A stretch of DNA of 64,000 nucleotides from a bacterium D16-76 (GCA_009917445.1 QZEE01000008.1:60193-124192); one strand, 5' to 3'; counted from the first letter of the stretch, positions 41,918 to 50,813 are shown. The notes: generated by a model not told the origin, from the letters alone. Made by a program: numbers and translations.

Positions 41918-42195
41918 AAGCGCGTCAAAAGTCGTTTATTATCTGTACTGCGGGGCATCTCCTACATCTGCCGCAGTACAGAAACCCTCGCGCGGCTTCC
42001 CGCGCTAACATGAACCACCACGTGGCCGGGTACCCCCGGTCACTTTTCTTTAAAAAAAGAAAGCAAAACCCCCGCCACGCGGGACCAAACCCGACTCCCC
42101 CCGCAAGGCTGGACGCGACGCAAAAGTTTTTGGGGTACAGGGGGATTTTTACAAAAATCCCCCTGGCTGCCGGAGGCAAAAAAGGAGGCTTGCAG
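41918..42195. other. Intergenic with structured repeats
   Basis: The 278-bp gap before obg has no gene. It includes an inverted pair TCTGTACTGCGG/CCGCAGTACAGA (41942-41982), which could act as a terminator for rpmA, and a family B hairpin at 42130-42178. Confidence 0.6.
42130..42178 (+). repeat. Modular hairpin repeat, family B
   Basis: CAGGGGGATTTTT pairs with AAAAATCCCCCTG and is followed by GCTGCCGGAGGC, 20 bp before the obg start. It must be transcribed if obg is read through from rpmA. Confidence 0.65.
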
Positions 42196-43467
42196 ATGTT
42201 CATAGACAGCGCAAAAATCAAAATAAAGGCTGGCGACGGCGGCGACGGGGCGGTGGCCTTCCACCGGGAGAAGTACGTGGCCGCAGGCGGCCCCGACGGG
42301 GGCGACGGGGGCCGGGGGGGCAGCGTGGTGTTCCAGGTAGACGAAAACCTTTCGACCCTGGCGGACTTCCGCTATAAGCGCAAATATGTGGCCCAGCGGG
42401 GCGAAAACGGCCGGGGGGGGCGGTGCGCGGGCAAAAGCGCCCCGGACCTGCTGGTGAAAGTCCCCCGGGGCACACTGGTAAAAGACGCGCGTACCGGGCG
42501 GCTGATTGCCGATATGTCTGGGGATGGGCCCCAGGTCATTGCCGCCGGGGGCCGGGGGGGATGGGGCAATACCCACTTTGCCACCCCTACCCGGCAGGCC
42601 CCCCGCTTTGCCAAGCCCGGCACCCCGGGGCAGGAGCTGGAAGTGCTCTTGGAGCTGAAGCTGCTGGCCGACGTGGGGCTGGTGGGGTTCCCCAATGTGG
42701 GGAAGTCTACCCTGGTGTCTGTTGTCAGCGAGGCAAAGCCCAATATCGCCAACTACCACTTTACCACCCTAACCCCTGTGCTGGGGGTGGTGCGCATGGG
42801 CGAAGGGCGATCCTTTGTGATGGCCGACATACCGGGCCTTATTGAAGGCGCTTGGGAGGGCCAGGGGCTGGGGCACCAGTTTTTGCGGCACGTGCAGCGC
42901 TGCCGTTTGCTGGTCCATGTGCTGGACGCCGCGGGCAGCGAGGGGCGGGACCCGAAGGAAGACTTCCGCATTATCAACGAAGAGCTGGAAAAGTTTGACC
43001 CGGAGCTGGCCGGGCGGCCTATGCTGGTGGCCGCGAACAAATGCGACCTTACCGACGATGAAGCCATTGACGAGCTGCGGGCCTTCATTGAGGGGCTGGG
43101 CTATGCCTTTTACCCGATCATGGCCCCTATACACCACGGGGTGGATGAGCTGTTAAACGCTATCAGCGGGCAGCTTGCCAAGCTGCCGCCCATCCGGCGC
43201 TTTGAGCCTGAACCCGAGGCCCTGGCCGCTGGGGACACAGCCCGGCGGGAACAGCTTCAAGTACGGTGCGAGGATGGGGTGTACTTTGCCGAAGCCCCCT
43301 GGCTGGAAAAGGCCCTTGGCACCATTGACTTGACGGATACGGAATCCTTGCAATACATGCAGAGGATGCTTGTGCAGTCTGGCGTTATAGACGCTTTGCG
43401 GGAGGCGGGCGTGCAGGAGGGCGACACCGTGGACCTGTACGGCGTGGAATTCGACTTTGTAGAGTAA
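42196..43467 (+). CDS. obg: GTPase Obg
   Basis: This 423-residue essential GTPase of ribosome assembly and stress control has a Gly-rich Obg fold at ~1-158 (AAGGPDGGDGGRGG) and a G domain at ~159-330. The G domain shows GFPNVGKST (G1), FTTLTP (G2), DIPGLIEGA (G3) and AANKCDL (G4). A C-terminal OCT domain follows (~345-423), as in most Firmicutes. ATG follows AAAGGAGG. It lies in the conserved L21-L27-Obg neighbourhood. Confidence 0.96.
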   Translation: MFIDSAKIKIKAGDGGDGAVAFHREKYVAAGGPDGGDGGRGGSVVFQVDENLSTLADFRYKRKYVAQRGENGRGGRCAGKSAPDLLVKVPRGTLVKDARTGRLIADMSGDGPQVIAAGGRGGWGNTHFATPTRQAPRFAKPGTPGQELEVLLELKLLADVGLVGFPNVGKSTLVSVVSEAKPNIANYHFTTLTPVLGVVRMGEGRSFVMADIPGLIEGAWEGQGLGHQFLRHVQRCRLLVHVLDAAGSEGRDPKEDFRIINEELEKFDPELAGRPMLVAANKCDLTDDEAIDELRAFIEGLGYAFYPIMAPIHHGVDELLNAISGQLAKLPPIRRFEPEPEALAAGDTARREQLQVRCEDGVYFAEAPWLEKALGTIDLTDTESLQYMQRMLVQSGVIDALREAGVQEGDTVDLYGVEFDFVE

Positions 43468-43479
43468 GGGGGGAGTTTG

Positions 43480-43914
43480 ATGGATACGCCGAAACCTGCA
43501 CCAGCCAAAAGCTACAGCCCCCTTACCCTGGCTTTTATGGGGGACGCGGCTTATGAGCTGCTGGTGCGCAATTACCTGGTGTCCCAGGGCAACTGCCCGG
43601 TGCGCTCCTTAAACCGGCGCAAGGTAGAGCTGGTGCGCTGCCAAAGCCAGGCAAAGGCCCTGGTGTTCATGTGGCCCGCCTTGACAGAAGAAGAAAAGGA
43701 GATTGCCATGCGGGGCCGCAACGCCCATGTGGGCCATGTGCCCAAGGGCGCTTCTATTGGCGACTACCATGCCGCCACGGCTTTAGAGGCCCTTTTCGGC
43801 TACCTCTTTTTAGAGGACCAGGGCACCCGCATGGGCCAGCTTTTCGCCCTGGCCATGGAATCTGCCCGCCAGGAGGAGGACAAGACCTTTGCGGTCTCCC
43901 ATCTTCCCCAGTAA
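43480..43914 (+). CDS. mrnC: Mini-ribonuclease III
   Basis: This 144-residue RNase III catalytic domain without a dsRNA-binding domain matures 23S rRNA ends. TLAFMGDAAYELLVR carries the active-site Asp and neighbours, and HVPKGASIGDYHAATALEALFGYLFLE carries the second acidic cluster (DYHAATALEALFGYL). ATG 43480 follows GGGGGGAG. The usual partner cysS is not adjacent; instead it follows obg. Confidence 0.93.
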   Translation: MDTPKPAPAKSYSPLTLAFMGDAAYELLVRNYLVSQGNCPVRSLNRRKVELVRCQSQAKALVFMWPALTEEEKEIAMRGRNAHVGHVPKGASIGDYHAATALEALFGYLFLEDQGTRMGQLFALAMESARQEEDKTFAVSHLPQ

Positions 43915-43962
43915 GGCTTCTTCTGCGTTTTGACTTCATTTTGTGACATGGGAGGATTTTGT

Positions 43963-44892
43963 ATGAACGCCAAAGCTCTCCGCGGCTTTTTGCTGGATGC
44001 TTTCTTTATGACCGTAGGGGCCATGTTTTATGCTGTGTGCATCAACGCCTTTACGGCCCCCAACAACATTGCGGCCGGGGGCGTTACAGGCGTTGCCACT
44101 ATGCTGCAGTATGTTTTTGGCACGCCTATCGGCCTTATGGTGCTGCTTATCAACGTGCCTATTGTAGTCTGGGGTATGGTCGAGATTGGCTATAAGCTGG
44201 TGGTGAAAACCTTGGCGGCGGTGGTGCTGTCCTCGGTGATGATTGACATTTTTGCTAAATTTATGCCCGCCTATCGGGGCGACCCGATTTTGGTGGCCAT
44301 TTTCGCCGGTGTGTGCGAGGGCGTGGGCTTGTCCCTTACCTTTATACGGGGGGCTACCACCGGCGGTACCGACATGGCCGCCCGGCTTGTGGGGCGCAGG
44401 CTGCCCCAGTTCTCTATGGGCAAGCTGATGCTGGTTATAGACGGGCTGGTGGTGGTGGCTTCGGGCTTTGTGTACGGCAGCATAGAGAACGCTATGTATG
44501 CCTGCATTGTGATTTTTGTTTCTACCAGCCTCATTGATTCCATCCTCTATGGCACAGATGCCGGTACCGGCAAGATGTTTTTGGTCATGTCCCCGAAGGT
44601 CAAGGAGATTGGCGGGCGGATTATGCGGGAGGTAGAGCGGGGCGTCACCTATCTGGATTCCCAGGGGGGCTACAGCGAAGAGCCCTCTAAAACTTTGCTG
44701 TGCGTGGTGCGGCGGTTTGAGGTTTTCCAGGTGCAGTCCATTATTAAAGAGGTGGACAAGAACGCCTTTGTCATTGTGGGCGACGCCGGGGAGATTACCG
44801 GGGAGGGCTTTAGGCCCATGCACGGCGACGACAAGCCCCTAAAGGAGCTGCTGCAAAAAGCTAAGGGGCCCGCCAACAAAGAGGACGCTTGA
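43963..44892 (+). CDS. YitT family membrane protein
   Basis: This 309-residue protein has 5-6 hydrophobic segments in ~1-190 (YitT_membrane; NIAAGGVTGVATMLQYV is a typical loop) and a cytoplasmic DUF2179 domain (~215-305; DSQGGYSEEPSKTLLCVV). The function is not established; transport is often assumed. ATG 43963 follows GGGAGGA. It ends before a perfect 17-bp bidirectional hairpin. Confidence 0.9.
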   Translation: MNAKALRGFLLDAFFMTVGAMFYAVCINAFTAPNNIAAGGVTGVATMLQYVFGTPIGLMVLLINVPIVVWGMVEIGYKLVVKTLAAVVLSSVMIDIFAKFMPAYRGDPILVAIFAGVCEGVGLSLTFIRGATTGGTDMAARLVGRRLPQFSMGKLMLVIDGLVVVASGFVYGSIENAMYACIVIFVSTSLIDSILYGTDAGTGKMFLVMSPKVKEIGGRIMREVERGVTYLDSQGGYSEEPSKTLLCVVRRFEVFQVQSIIKEVDKNAFVIVGDAGEITGEGFRPMHGDDKPLKELLQKAKGPANKEDA

Positions 44893-44896
44893 ACGT

Positions 44897-44935
44897 GGAA
44901 AGGCCCCATAAGCGCTGGGCTTATGGGGCCTTTCC
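44897..44935. terminator. Perfect 17-bp hairpin between converging genes
   Basis: 44897-44913 pairs perfectly with 44919-44935 around a 5-nt loop. It separates yitT and the Asn/Gln-rich gene. Confidence 0.7.
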
Positions 44936-44949
44936 GGCCTGGCTGGGGG

Positions 44950-45090
44950 TTAGTCGCAGTCCTGGCCGTATTTGTTGTTCTGGCTGTTCTGGTTCTGCTG
45001 GTTTTTGCTGTTCTGGTTCTGCTGGTTCTTGTTGTTCTGGCCATTCTGGCCCTGCTTATTCTGGCTCTTGTTCTGGTTCTGGTTGCTCAT
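44950..45090 (-). CDS. Small Asn/Gln-rich protein
   Basis: The 46-residue protein is made almost entirely of Asn, Gln and Lys with a repeated NQQNQNSKN-like unit, ending NNKYGQDCD. Composition recalls gamma-type small acid-soluble spore proteins, but no family motif is certain. The ATG follows AAAGAGGG at good spacing, supporting translation. On the plus strand the same DNA reads as TTCTGGTTCTGCTG repeats, so replication slippage can change its length. It may be a spore or stress protein; this is inference. Confidence 0.55.
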   Translation of the reverse strand: MSNQNQNKSQNKQGQNGQNNKNQQNQNSKNQQNQNSQNNKYGQDCD

Positions 45091-45253
45091 GGTCTTTACC
45101 CTCTTTCTTTTGATTCGCTTCGTACACACAGGCTGGGAAAACACGCCTTTGCGCCTTCCCGGTTGTTATTGTGGCCAAAGGGCAAAGGATTATGCGGGGC
45201 GGGCCGGAAAATTCAACCAAAAAGCGCCGGTTTTTAAAAAGGGAGGAGATTGT

Positions 45254-45343
45254 GTGAAAAATACAGGGAAAGGAGCGGTACCGGGCGCGGATGGGCTGTG
45301 TTTTAGCCTTTTTTGTGCGGGCCCGGTATCCCGTGGCGTTTAA
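45254..45343 (+). CDS. Possible 29-residue leader peptide upstream of rsmF
   Basis: A GTG codon with GGGAGGAG 5 nt upstream opens a 29-codon frame (MKNTGKGAVPGADGLCFSLF at the start). It ends TAA one base before the RsmF-like ATG (TAAAATG). That ATG lacks its own ribosome site, so translational coupling is plausible. Confidence 0.4.
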   Translation: MKNTGKGAVPGADGLCFSLFCAGPVSRGV

Positions 45344-45344
45344 A

Positions 45345-46673
45345 ATGGATTTGCCCCAGGAATTTTGCAAAGCGATGGAAGAGCTGCTGGGCCGCCAGTG
45401 GGGGGATTTTTTGCAGGGCTTCCAGGCCCCGGCTTTTAAGGGTGTGCGGCTGAACACCTTGAAATGTGAAGAAAAGACCCTGCGGGAAAGCCTGCCATTC
45501 CCCTTGGCCCCCAGCCCGTTTTCGCCCCTTTCCTTTTACGCCGGGGCTGACGCAAAGGTGGGGGCGCTGCCTGCCCACCACGCGGGCATGTTTTATTCCC
45601 AGGAGCCTTCGGCGTCCTCTGCGGTGACGGCGCTGCAGCCTTTGCCCGGAGAAAGGGTGCTGGATCTGTGCGCGGCCCCTGGGGGCAAGTCTACCCAGAT
45701 TGGGGCGCTGCTGGGGGGGCAGGGCCTGCTGTGGTCCAATGAGGTGGTGCGCGGCCGGGCTGAGGCGCTGCTTTCCAATTTGGAGCGCATGGGGGTAAGC
45801 AACGCCGTGGTGTCCAACTGCCCGCCCCAGCAGCTGTGCGGGGCCCTGGCCGGGTGGTTTGACCGGGTGCTGGTGGACGCGCCCTGCTCTGGGGAGGGCA
45901 TGTTCCGCCGGGACCCCCAGGCTATAGCGGAGTGGTCCCCCCAGCATGTGCAGGCCTGCGCCCAGCGCCAGCGCTTGATTTTGGACTCGGCTGCCGAAGC
46001 TGTGAAGGAGGGGGGCGTGCTGGTCTACTCCACCTGTACGTTTTCCCTGGCGGAGAACGAGGGTACCTGCGCCGCCTTTCTGGAAGCCCACCCGGAGTTT
46101 GTCCCTGAGGCCATACCCGCCGCCTTTGGCCGCCCGGCTTTTGACGGCGGGCCAGCCCGGCGCATTTTCCCTATGGATGGGGGCGAAGGGCACTTTGTGG
46201 CCCGGTTTCGGCGGGTAGGGGCGAATCCACAAAAAAGGGCGCCCTTTGCCCCTGCCGCCCCGGACAGGCAGCGGCAGGAGGCAGGGGCGCTCTATGGAGA
46301 ATTGTTTACGGACAGCCCTGAGGGGCTTATAGGCGTATTCGGCGGCAAGGCCCTTTTGCTGCCTACGGGCCTGCCAGACCTTTCGGGGCTGCATGTGCTG
46401 CGGGCCGGGGTCGAGCTGGCCCAGGCAAAGGGCAGCCGCTTGGAGCCCGCCCATGGCGTTTTTATGAGCCGCCCAAAGGGAAGCTGCCGCAGGGCTTTGG
46501 ATTTCCCTTCAGACAGCCCACAGCTTTTGGCCTTCCTCCGGGGGGAGGAAATCGACTGCCCGGAAAAGGGCTACACGGCCGTGTGTGTAAACGGGGTGGT
46601 GACGGGCTTTGGCAAGGCCAGCGGCGGCCGATTGAAAAACCGTTACCCTAAGGGCCTGCGTTTACGGGGGTGA
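45345..46673 (+). CDS. rsmF: RsmB/RsmF-type rRNA m5C methyltransferase
   Basis: This 442-residue SAM-dependent enzyme of the NOL1/NOP2/Sun family methylates cytosine-5 in 16S rRNA. LDLCAAPGGKSTQI is the SAM site, VLVDAPCSGEGMF carries one catalytic Cys and LVYSTCTFSLAENE the other. A C-terminal RsmF-like PUA-type region follows (~300-440). ATG 45345 gives the expected N-terminus DLPQEFCKAMEELLG; an ATG at 45291 is possible but adds unconserved residues. Translation may be coupled to the small frame just upstream. Confidence 0.88.
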   Translation: MDLPQEFCKAMEELLGRQWGDFLQGFQAPAFKGVRLNTLKCEEKTLRESLPFPLAPSPFSPLSFYAGADAKVGALPAHHAGMFYSQEPSASSAVTALQPLPGERVLDLCAAPGGKSTQIGALLGGQGLLWSNEVVRGRAEALLSNLERMGVSNAVVSNCPPQQLCGALAGWFDRVLVDAPCSGEGMFRRDPQAIAEWSPQHVQACAQRQRLILDSAAEAVKEGGVLVYSTCTFSLAENEGTCAAFLEAHPEFVPEAIPAAFGRPAFDGGPARRIFPMDGGEGHFVARFRRVGANPQKRAPFAPAAPDRQRQEAGALYGELFTDSPEGLIGVFGGKALLLPTGLPDLSGLHVLRAGVELAQAKGSRLEPAHGVFMSRPKGSCRRALDFPSDSPQLLAFLRGEEIDCPEKGYTAVCVNGVVTGFGKASGGRLKNRYPKGLRLRG

Positions 46674-46675
46674 GT

Positions 46676-47713
46676 TCAGGGGGATTCGGCACCGCTGACG
46701 CCCGGTTCTGGTGTGTAGGCGGGGATGGCTTCCAGCGCCACCCAGCGGCCTTCTTCCTGGTAAAAGGGGTAGCGGGTCACGGTACATTCTACATCCCAGC
46801 CGTATAGGGCCTCCCATTCCTCCCAGGTAAAGGTGCGCTGCCAGCTGATTAGGCAGTCCTCATACTCCGGGTTGGCCTCTGCCAGCCGCAGGCCGTTTTC
46901 GTCGGCCTCCCGCACGATTAGGGAGTGTTCGTACTCCAGCAGGCGCAGATGGTCGCCGGCCTGGGGCCGTATGCCATGGGGCAAAAGGTATAGGGGCGCA
47001 GCCTCCCCAAAGAGGCGGTCGCTTAGCAGGCTGGCAAACCCCAGGCATTGGCATAGGTGGCCGTACTGGCTGAATAGGCCCAGCATGCTGCCGCTGTAAA
47101 AGTTGCAATAGGCCTGGCCGTAGGTGCTGTGCTCGCAGGGGGTTTTTGTTACGGAAAAGGGGGTTTCTACGCCTTCGGGCAGCTCTTGGCCCATATGGTT
47201 CCAATAGGAGCCTTCGGGCAGTTTTTCTTCTAAAGCGGCGAAGCGCCCCTCGATAAGCGTTGCTGTAAGGGAGGTTTCGGTGGGCCTGCCGTCTTCTACG
47301 GGGAACAGGTCTTGGCCATAGAGCCACCTGCCCTCACAGGCAAACCACAGGGGGCCGTTGCCCGTTACCTTTATAAAGGTGCCGCCGGCCAGGGTTTCGC
47401 CGGTCTGGGCTTCCTCGCTGGCCTGGGAAAAAATCTCGGTGCGCACCGGCACGTAGACAGTTATAGGCTGCGGGTTTTCGTCTGGCGCCGCTTGATGCCC
47501 TGGCTGGCGCATGCTTTCAAAAATGCCCCACTCGGCCCCGGCTAAGCTGCCTTCATCTGGCCCGGGGCCTAAAAGCAGCCAGGCGTCTGCTTCCGCTTCT
47601 TGCCCTGCCCAGGGCACCGGCAGGTAGGCCAGGGGCTCAGCAAAGCCGCCGCAGCCGCCCAGCAGGGCGCATAAGGTTATAAACAGGCCTATGGCCCCTA
47701 TCTTTTTTTTCAT
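46676..47713 (-). CDS. Lipoprotein with possible papain-like (CHAP/NlpC-type) domain
   Basis: The 345-residue protein begins with a lipoprotein signal (lipobox LLGGC, Cys near residue 21). Residues ~60-175 are unassigned, with an SH3-like stretch GGTFIKVTGNGPLWFACEG. Residues ~225-300 show QCLGFASLLSDRLFG, QAGDHLRLLEYEHSLIV and LRLAEAN, an order (Cys, then His, then polar) like CHAP/NlpC cysteine peptidases or amidases. This is a pattern inference, not a family match. It faces away from rsmF with converging stops 3 bp apart. Confidence 0.6.
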   Translation of the reverse strand: MKKKIGAIGLFITLCALLGGCGGFAEPLAYLPVPWAGQEAEADAWLLLGPGPDEGSLAGAEWGIFESMRQPGHQAAPDENPQPITVYVPVRTEIFSQASEEAQTGETLAGGTFIKVTGNGPLWFACEGRWLYGQDLFPVEDGRPTETSLTATLIEGRFAALEEKLPEGSYWNHMGQELPEGVETPFSVTKTPCEHSTYGQAYCNFYSGSMLGLFSQYGHLCQCLGFASLLSDRLFGEAAPLYLLPHGIRPQAGDHLRLLEYEHSLIVREADENGLRLAEANPEYEDCLISWQRTFTWEEWEALYGWDVECTVTRYPFYQEEGRWVALEAIPAYTPEPGVSGAESP

Positions 47714-47801
47714 CGGCCCGCCCCCTTCCCGCTGGATATATAGCCCGGCTATGGGTAACAACATAGACAATATCTAAAGGCGCATAGTTCAATATATTGG
47801 T

Positions 47802-47831
47802 ATTGTACATGGGATATCCCCCAAAAGTCAA
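47802..47831 (-). promoter_or_regulatory. Sigma-70 promoter for lipoprotein gene
   Basis: On the minus strand TTGACT (47831-47826), 18 bp, TACAAT (47807-47802). The spacer includes the palindrome GGGATATCCC. Confidence 0.65.
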
Positions 47832-47890
47832 CAAAAATTTTGTAGGAAAAAGGGGGATTTCCTGGAATTATACAGAAAGAGGAGAGAGCA

Positions 47891-48502
47891 ATGGCAGAAA
47901 GCAAAAGCAAAAAGAAGTTTTACGCCGTCCTGGGCGGCCGGTCTGGGGATGCCATCTATACTTCTTGGGATGCCTGCAAAGCCCAGGTGATGGGGGTTAA
48001 AGGGGTGATTTATAAGGGGTTCCCTACCCGGCCGGAGGCGGAGGCCTTTATGGGGGCTTCGTCCGCCCCGGCAGAGCCCCTGCCCCCGGAAGCCCTGGCC
48101 GTGGCTTATGTAGACGGCAGCTATTACGGCGGAGAATTTTCCTGCGGGGCGGTGCTGTTCTACCAGGGGGGGCAGGTGGAGTTTTCGAAGAAGTTTGCCG
48201 ATAAGGATCTGGCCGCTATGCACAACGTTGCTGGGGAGATTATGGGCGCGTTGACAGTTATCGATTATTGTATAGAACAGGGCATCCCGGCTTTGGAAAT
48301 CCACCACGACTACGAGGGCGTGGCCAAATGGGCCCTGGGCCAATGGAAAGCCAACAAGCCCGGTACCATTGCTTACGCGGCTGCCTGCCAAAAGGCCCGG
48401 GAAAAGCTGAGGCTGCACTTTGTGAAGGTCAAGGGCCATTCGGGTGACAAGTATAACGACATGGCCGACCGCCTGGCTAAGCAGGCTTTAGGGCTGGCTT
48501 GA
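47891..48502 (+). CDS. rnhA: Ribonuclease H1 with viroplasmin-type N-terminus
   Basis: The 203-residue protein has an N-terminal RNA:DNA-hybrid-binding (caulimovirus viroplasmin) domain at ~8-55 (KKFYAVLGGRSGDAIYTSW, KGFPTRPEAEAF). An RNase H domain follows at ~72-200. Catalytic acids are visible: Asp in AYVDGSYYGG, Glu in VAGEIMGAL, Asp in IHHDYEGV, and Asp in NDMADRLAKQA. It removes RNA from RNA:DNA hybrids. ATG follows AGAGGAGAGAG. Confidence 0.93.
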   Translation: MAESKSKKKFYAVLGGRSGDAIYTSWDACKAQVMGVKGVIYKGFPTRPEAEAFMGASSAPAEPLPPEALAVAYVDGSYYGGEFSCGAVLFYQGGQVEFSKKFADKDLAAMHNVAGEIMGALTVIDYCIEQGIPALEIHHDYEGVAKWALGQWKANKPGTIAYAAACQKAREKLRLHFVKVKGHSGDKYNDMADRLAKQALGLA

Positions 48503-48570
48503 GGGTATGGAAGCCTGTGTGCGGGCTTTTGCTGCTGAAAATTACCGGCCGTGTGACGCCGGCATAGAAA

Positions 48571-48630
48571 AGGCCCCTTTTGGTGCAGGGCTGCTGCGGC
48601 TTGCAGCTGCCAAAACACCAAAAGGGGCCT
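48571..48630. terminator. Bidirectional terminator between rnhA and pepT
   Basis: AGGCCCCTTTTGGTG (48571-48585) pairs perfectly with CACCAAAAGGGGCCT (48616-48630); the loop itself has a GCAGCTGC palindrome. Confidence 0.75.
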
Positions 48631-48675
48631 GCCTATTCCTGGTTGGAAAGCCTACGGGCGGGCTAAGTTATGCGG

Positions 48676-49884
48676 CTATTCGGCTAGCTCTGCCGCGGTT
48701 TTTAGGATGTCTTTGATGGTCTCCATGTCTTCCGCCACTACGTACTCCAATTTGCCGTGGGCGTTTGCGCCGCCGGTGCAGATATTGGGGCAGGGCAGGC
48801 CCATATAGGACAGCCGCGCCCCGTCTGTGCCGCCCCGGATGGGGATGGCAAAGGGCTCTACCCCGTTGGCGCGCATGGCCTTTTCCATGGTCTCAATGAC
48901 TTCCCAGTGGGGGAGGATCTGTTCCTTCATGTTGCGGTAGCTGTCGGTGAGGGTCACTTTTACCGGCTTTGTGGGGTATTTGGCGTTGAGGTAAGCGGCG
49001 GCGGCCTCCATAACCTTTTTCTTTTCGTCAAAGAGCTTGGCGTCGTGGTCGCGGAGGATAAACTCCATTTTTGTCTTTTCTACGTCCCCGGTTATCCCGT
49101 CCAGGTGGATGAAGCCCTCATACCCTTCGGTGTACTGGGGTTTTTGCTCCTGGGGCAGCATCCCAACAAACTCCATGGCAATCTCCATGGAGTTGACCAG
49201 CTTCCCCTTGGCGCTGCCTGTGTGGATGGAAAGGCCGGAAACCTCTACCACAGCTGCGGCGGCGTTGAAGTTTTCATACTCTAATTCGCCCAGGTGCCCG
49301 CCGTCTACGGTGTAGGCGAAATCGCACCCAAAGCCCTTTACGTCAAAGTGGTCGGCCCCCTGGCCAATCTCCTCATCTGGGGTAAAGCCAAGCTTTATCG
49401 TACCGTGGGGCTTCTTTTCTTCCAGGAGCTCTTTGGCGGCGCACAGGATCTCCGCCACGCCTGCCTTGTCGTCACCGCCTAAAAGGGTGGTGCCGTCGGT
49501 GGTGATAAGGGTCTTGCCTGTTTGCCCTTTTAGGGAGGGGAAGTCGGCGGGGGAGAGGGTAAGGCCGCTTTCGCCCAGCTTAATGTCCCCGCCGTCATAG
49601 TTTTCGATGACCTGGGGCCGGATGTTTTCCCCGCACACGCCGCCGTAGGTGTCCATATGGGCGATAAAGCCCACGGTCTTGCGCCCCTCTGCGGTGGCGG
49701 GGATTGTGCCGTACACATACCCGGTGTCGGACATGTACGCGTCCTCTATGCCCATCCCTTTCATGAGGTCCACAATATGGGCGCCCAGGACCTTCTGGCC
49801 CGGGGTACTGGGGGTGACGCCGGTAGTGGGGTCGGAGTTGGTGGGGTAGGAAATCAAATCTAAAAATGTATCTTTTACAGACAT
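48676..49884 (-). CDS. pepT: Peptidase T (tripeptide aminopeptidase)
   Basis: This 402-residue M20B metallopeptidase releases N-terminal residues from tripeptides in the cytoplasm. GFIAHMDTYGG gives the first zinc His and bridging Asp region, TTDGTTLLGGDDKAGVAEIL a bridging Asp, TPDEEIGQGAD the catalytic and metal Glu, YTVDGGHLGELEYENFNAA the lid region, and GGTDGARLSYMGLP the C-terminal motif. Length matches PepT. It is last in a minus-strand operon that begins with the M50-like gene. Confidence 0.95.
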   Translation of the reverse strand: MSVKDTFLDLISYPTNSDPTTGVTPSTPGQKVLGAHIVDLMKGMGIEDAYMSDTGYVYGTIPATAEGRKTVGFIAHMDTYGGVCGENIRPQVIENYDGGDIKLGESGLTLSPADFPSLKGQTGKTLITTDGTTLLGGDDKAGVAEILCAAKELLEEKKPHGTIKLGFTPDEEIGQGADHFDVKGFGCDFAYTVDGGHLGELEYENFNAAAAVVEVSGLSIHTGSAKGKLVNSMEIAMEFVGMLPQEQKPQYTEGYEGFIHLDGITGDVEKTKMEFILRDHDAKLFDEKKKVMEAAAAYLNAKYPTKPVKVTLTDSYRNMKEQILPHWEVIETMEKAMRANGVEPFAIPIRGGTDGARLSYMGLPCPNICTGGANAHGKLEYVVAEDMETIKDILKTAAELAE

Positions 49885-49924
49885 GGCATATCCCTCTTTT
49901 TCTTTTGGGTTTTTGCGGGCGGGC

Positions 49925-50791
49925 TTACACCTCGGCCCAATATTTTTTCAGGTTGGCAAGGCCAATGCGCACGGCTTCTACGCAGGGCTCGAGCCCTTCA
50001 AACTCGATGGCAATGGTGTCGTCGTACCCGGCGGCCTTTAAGGTGTGCAGGCACTGCTTGACCGGCACGTTGCCGTGGCCAATGACCGTACCGCGCAGGT
50101 AATTCCCCCCGCGGGTCTGGAACGCCCCCTCGCCGGGGTCTTCGGCGTAGAAGCTTTTGCAGATAAAGTCTTTGGCGTGGACATAGGCGGTATAAGGCGC
50201 TATCCGGGCTACGGCCAGGGCGGGGTCCTCGTCGGCGCACAGGAAGTTGCCCATGTCGCACAACAGCTTAAAGTTAGGGTGGCCTACAGCGATGTAGAGC
50301 TTTTCTACCCGTTCCGAATCCTGGGAGAAGAACCCGTGGTTTTCGGTCATGGTGACAACGCCCTTGCCTGCCGCGTATTCCGTGATTTCCCGTACCGCGT
50401 CCGCCAGGCGGGGCAGGAGGCTGTCGTAGCTTTGGGCGGGCTCGGCGCCCTTGGTGATGTCGTGGCGCATGCGGGGGGCGCCTAACAGCGCCGCCAGGTC
50501 CACGTACTTTTTGACACGGCTGATCTCTTTTTCGGTGTCGCCCCCGCAGCCGTTGAGCAGGTCGGCCGCTACCGCCAGGGAGGAAAACACCAGGCCCTGC
50601 TTGTCCGCCTCGGCTTTTAGGGCCAGGGCCTGCTGGGTCAATTCTTCCTCTGGGCACTGAAAGTTCACAAAGTCTACAGCCTCTACGGCGTCAAAGCCCA
50701 GCTCTTTGGCCTTTTGGATGCACTCCATAGGGGACAGTGTGCCGGCCTTTAGGGCGCTGTAAAAACTATATAAGCTAACGGAATATTTCAT
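49925..50791 (-). CDS. Sugar phosphate isomerase/epimerase (xylose isomerase-like TIM barrel)
   Basis: This 288-residue TIM barrel of the AP_endonuc_2 family probably acts on a sugar or polyol. Typical segments are KAKELGFDAVEAVDF, MTENHGFFSQDSERVEKL (a metal Glu), LCDMGNFLCADEDP (metal Asp), YVHAKDF (metal His) and TIAIEFEGLEP (last Glu). The substrate is not predictable. It lies 23 bp after the GyrI-like gene and 40 bp before pepT. Confidence 0.85.
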   Translation of the reverse strand: MKYSVSLYSFYSALKAGTLSPMECIQKAKELGFDAVEAVDFVNFQCPEEELTQQALALKAEADKQGLVFSSLAVAADLLNGCGGDTEKEISRVKKYVDLAALLGAPRMRHDITKGAEPAQSYDSLLPRLADAVREITEYAAGKGVVTMTENHGFFSQDSERVEKLYIAVGHPNFKLLCDMGNFLCADEDPALAVARIAPYTAYVHAKDFICKSFYAEDPGEGAFQTRGGNYLRGTVIGHGNVPVKQCLHTLKAAGYDDTIAIEFEGLEPCVEAVRIGLANLKKYWAEV

Positions 50792-50813
50792 AATAAGGAT
50801 CCTTTCTGCGGTG

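Noticed and set aside
44960..45085. CRISPR or tandem-repeat array
   Set aside because: The repeats are short in-frame Asn/Gln codons of a small gene, with no spacers. No CRISPR array was seen elsewhere.
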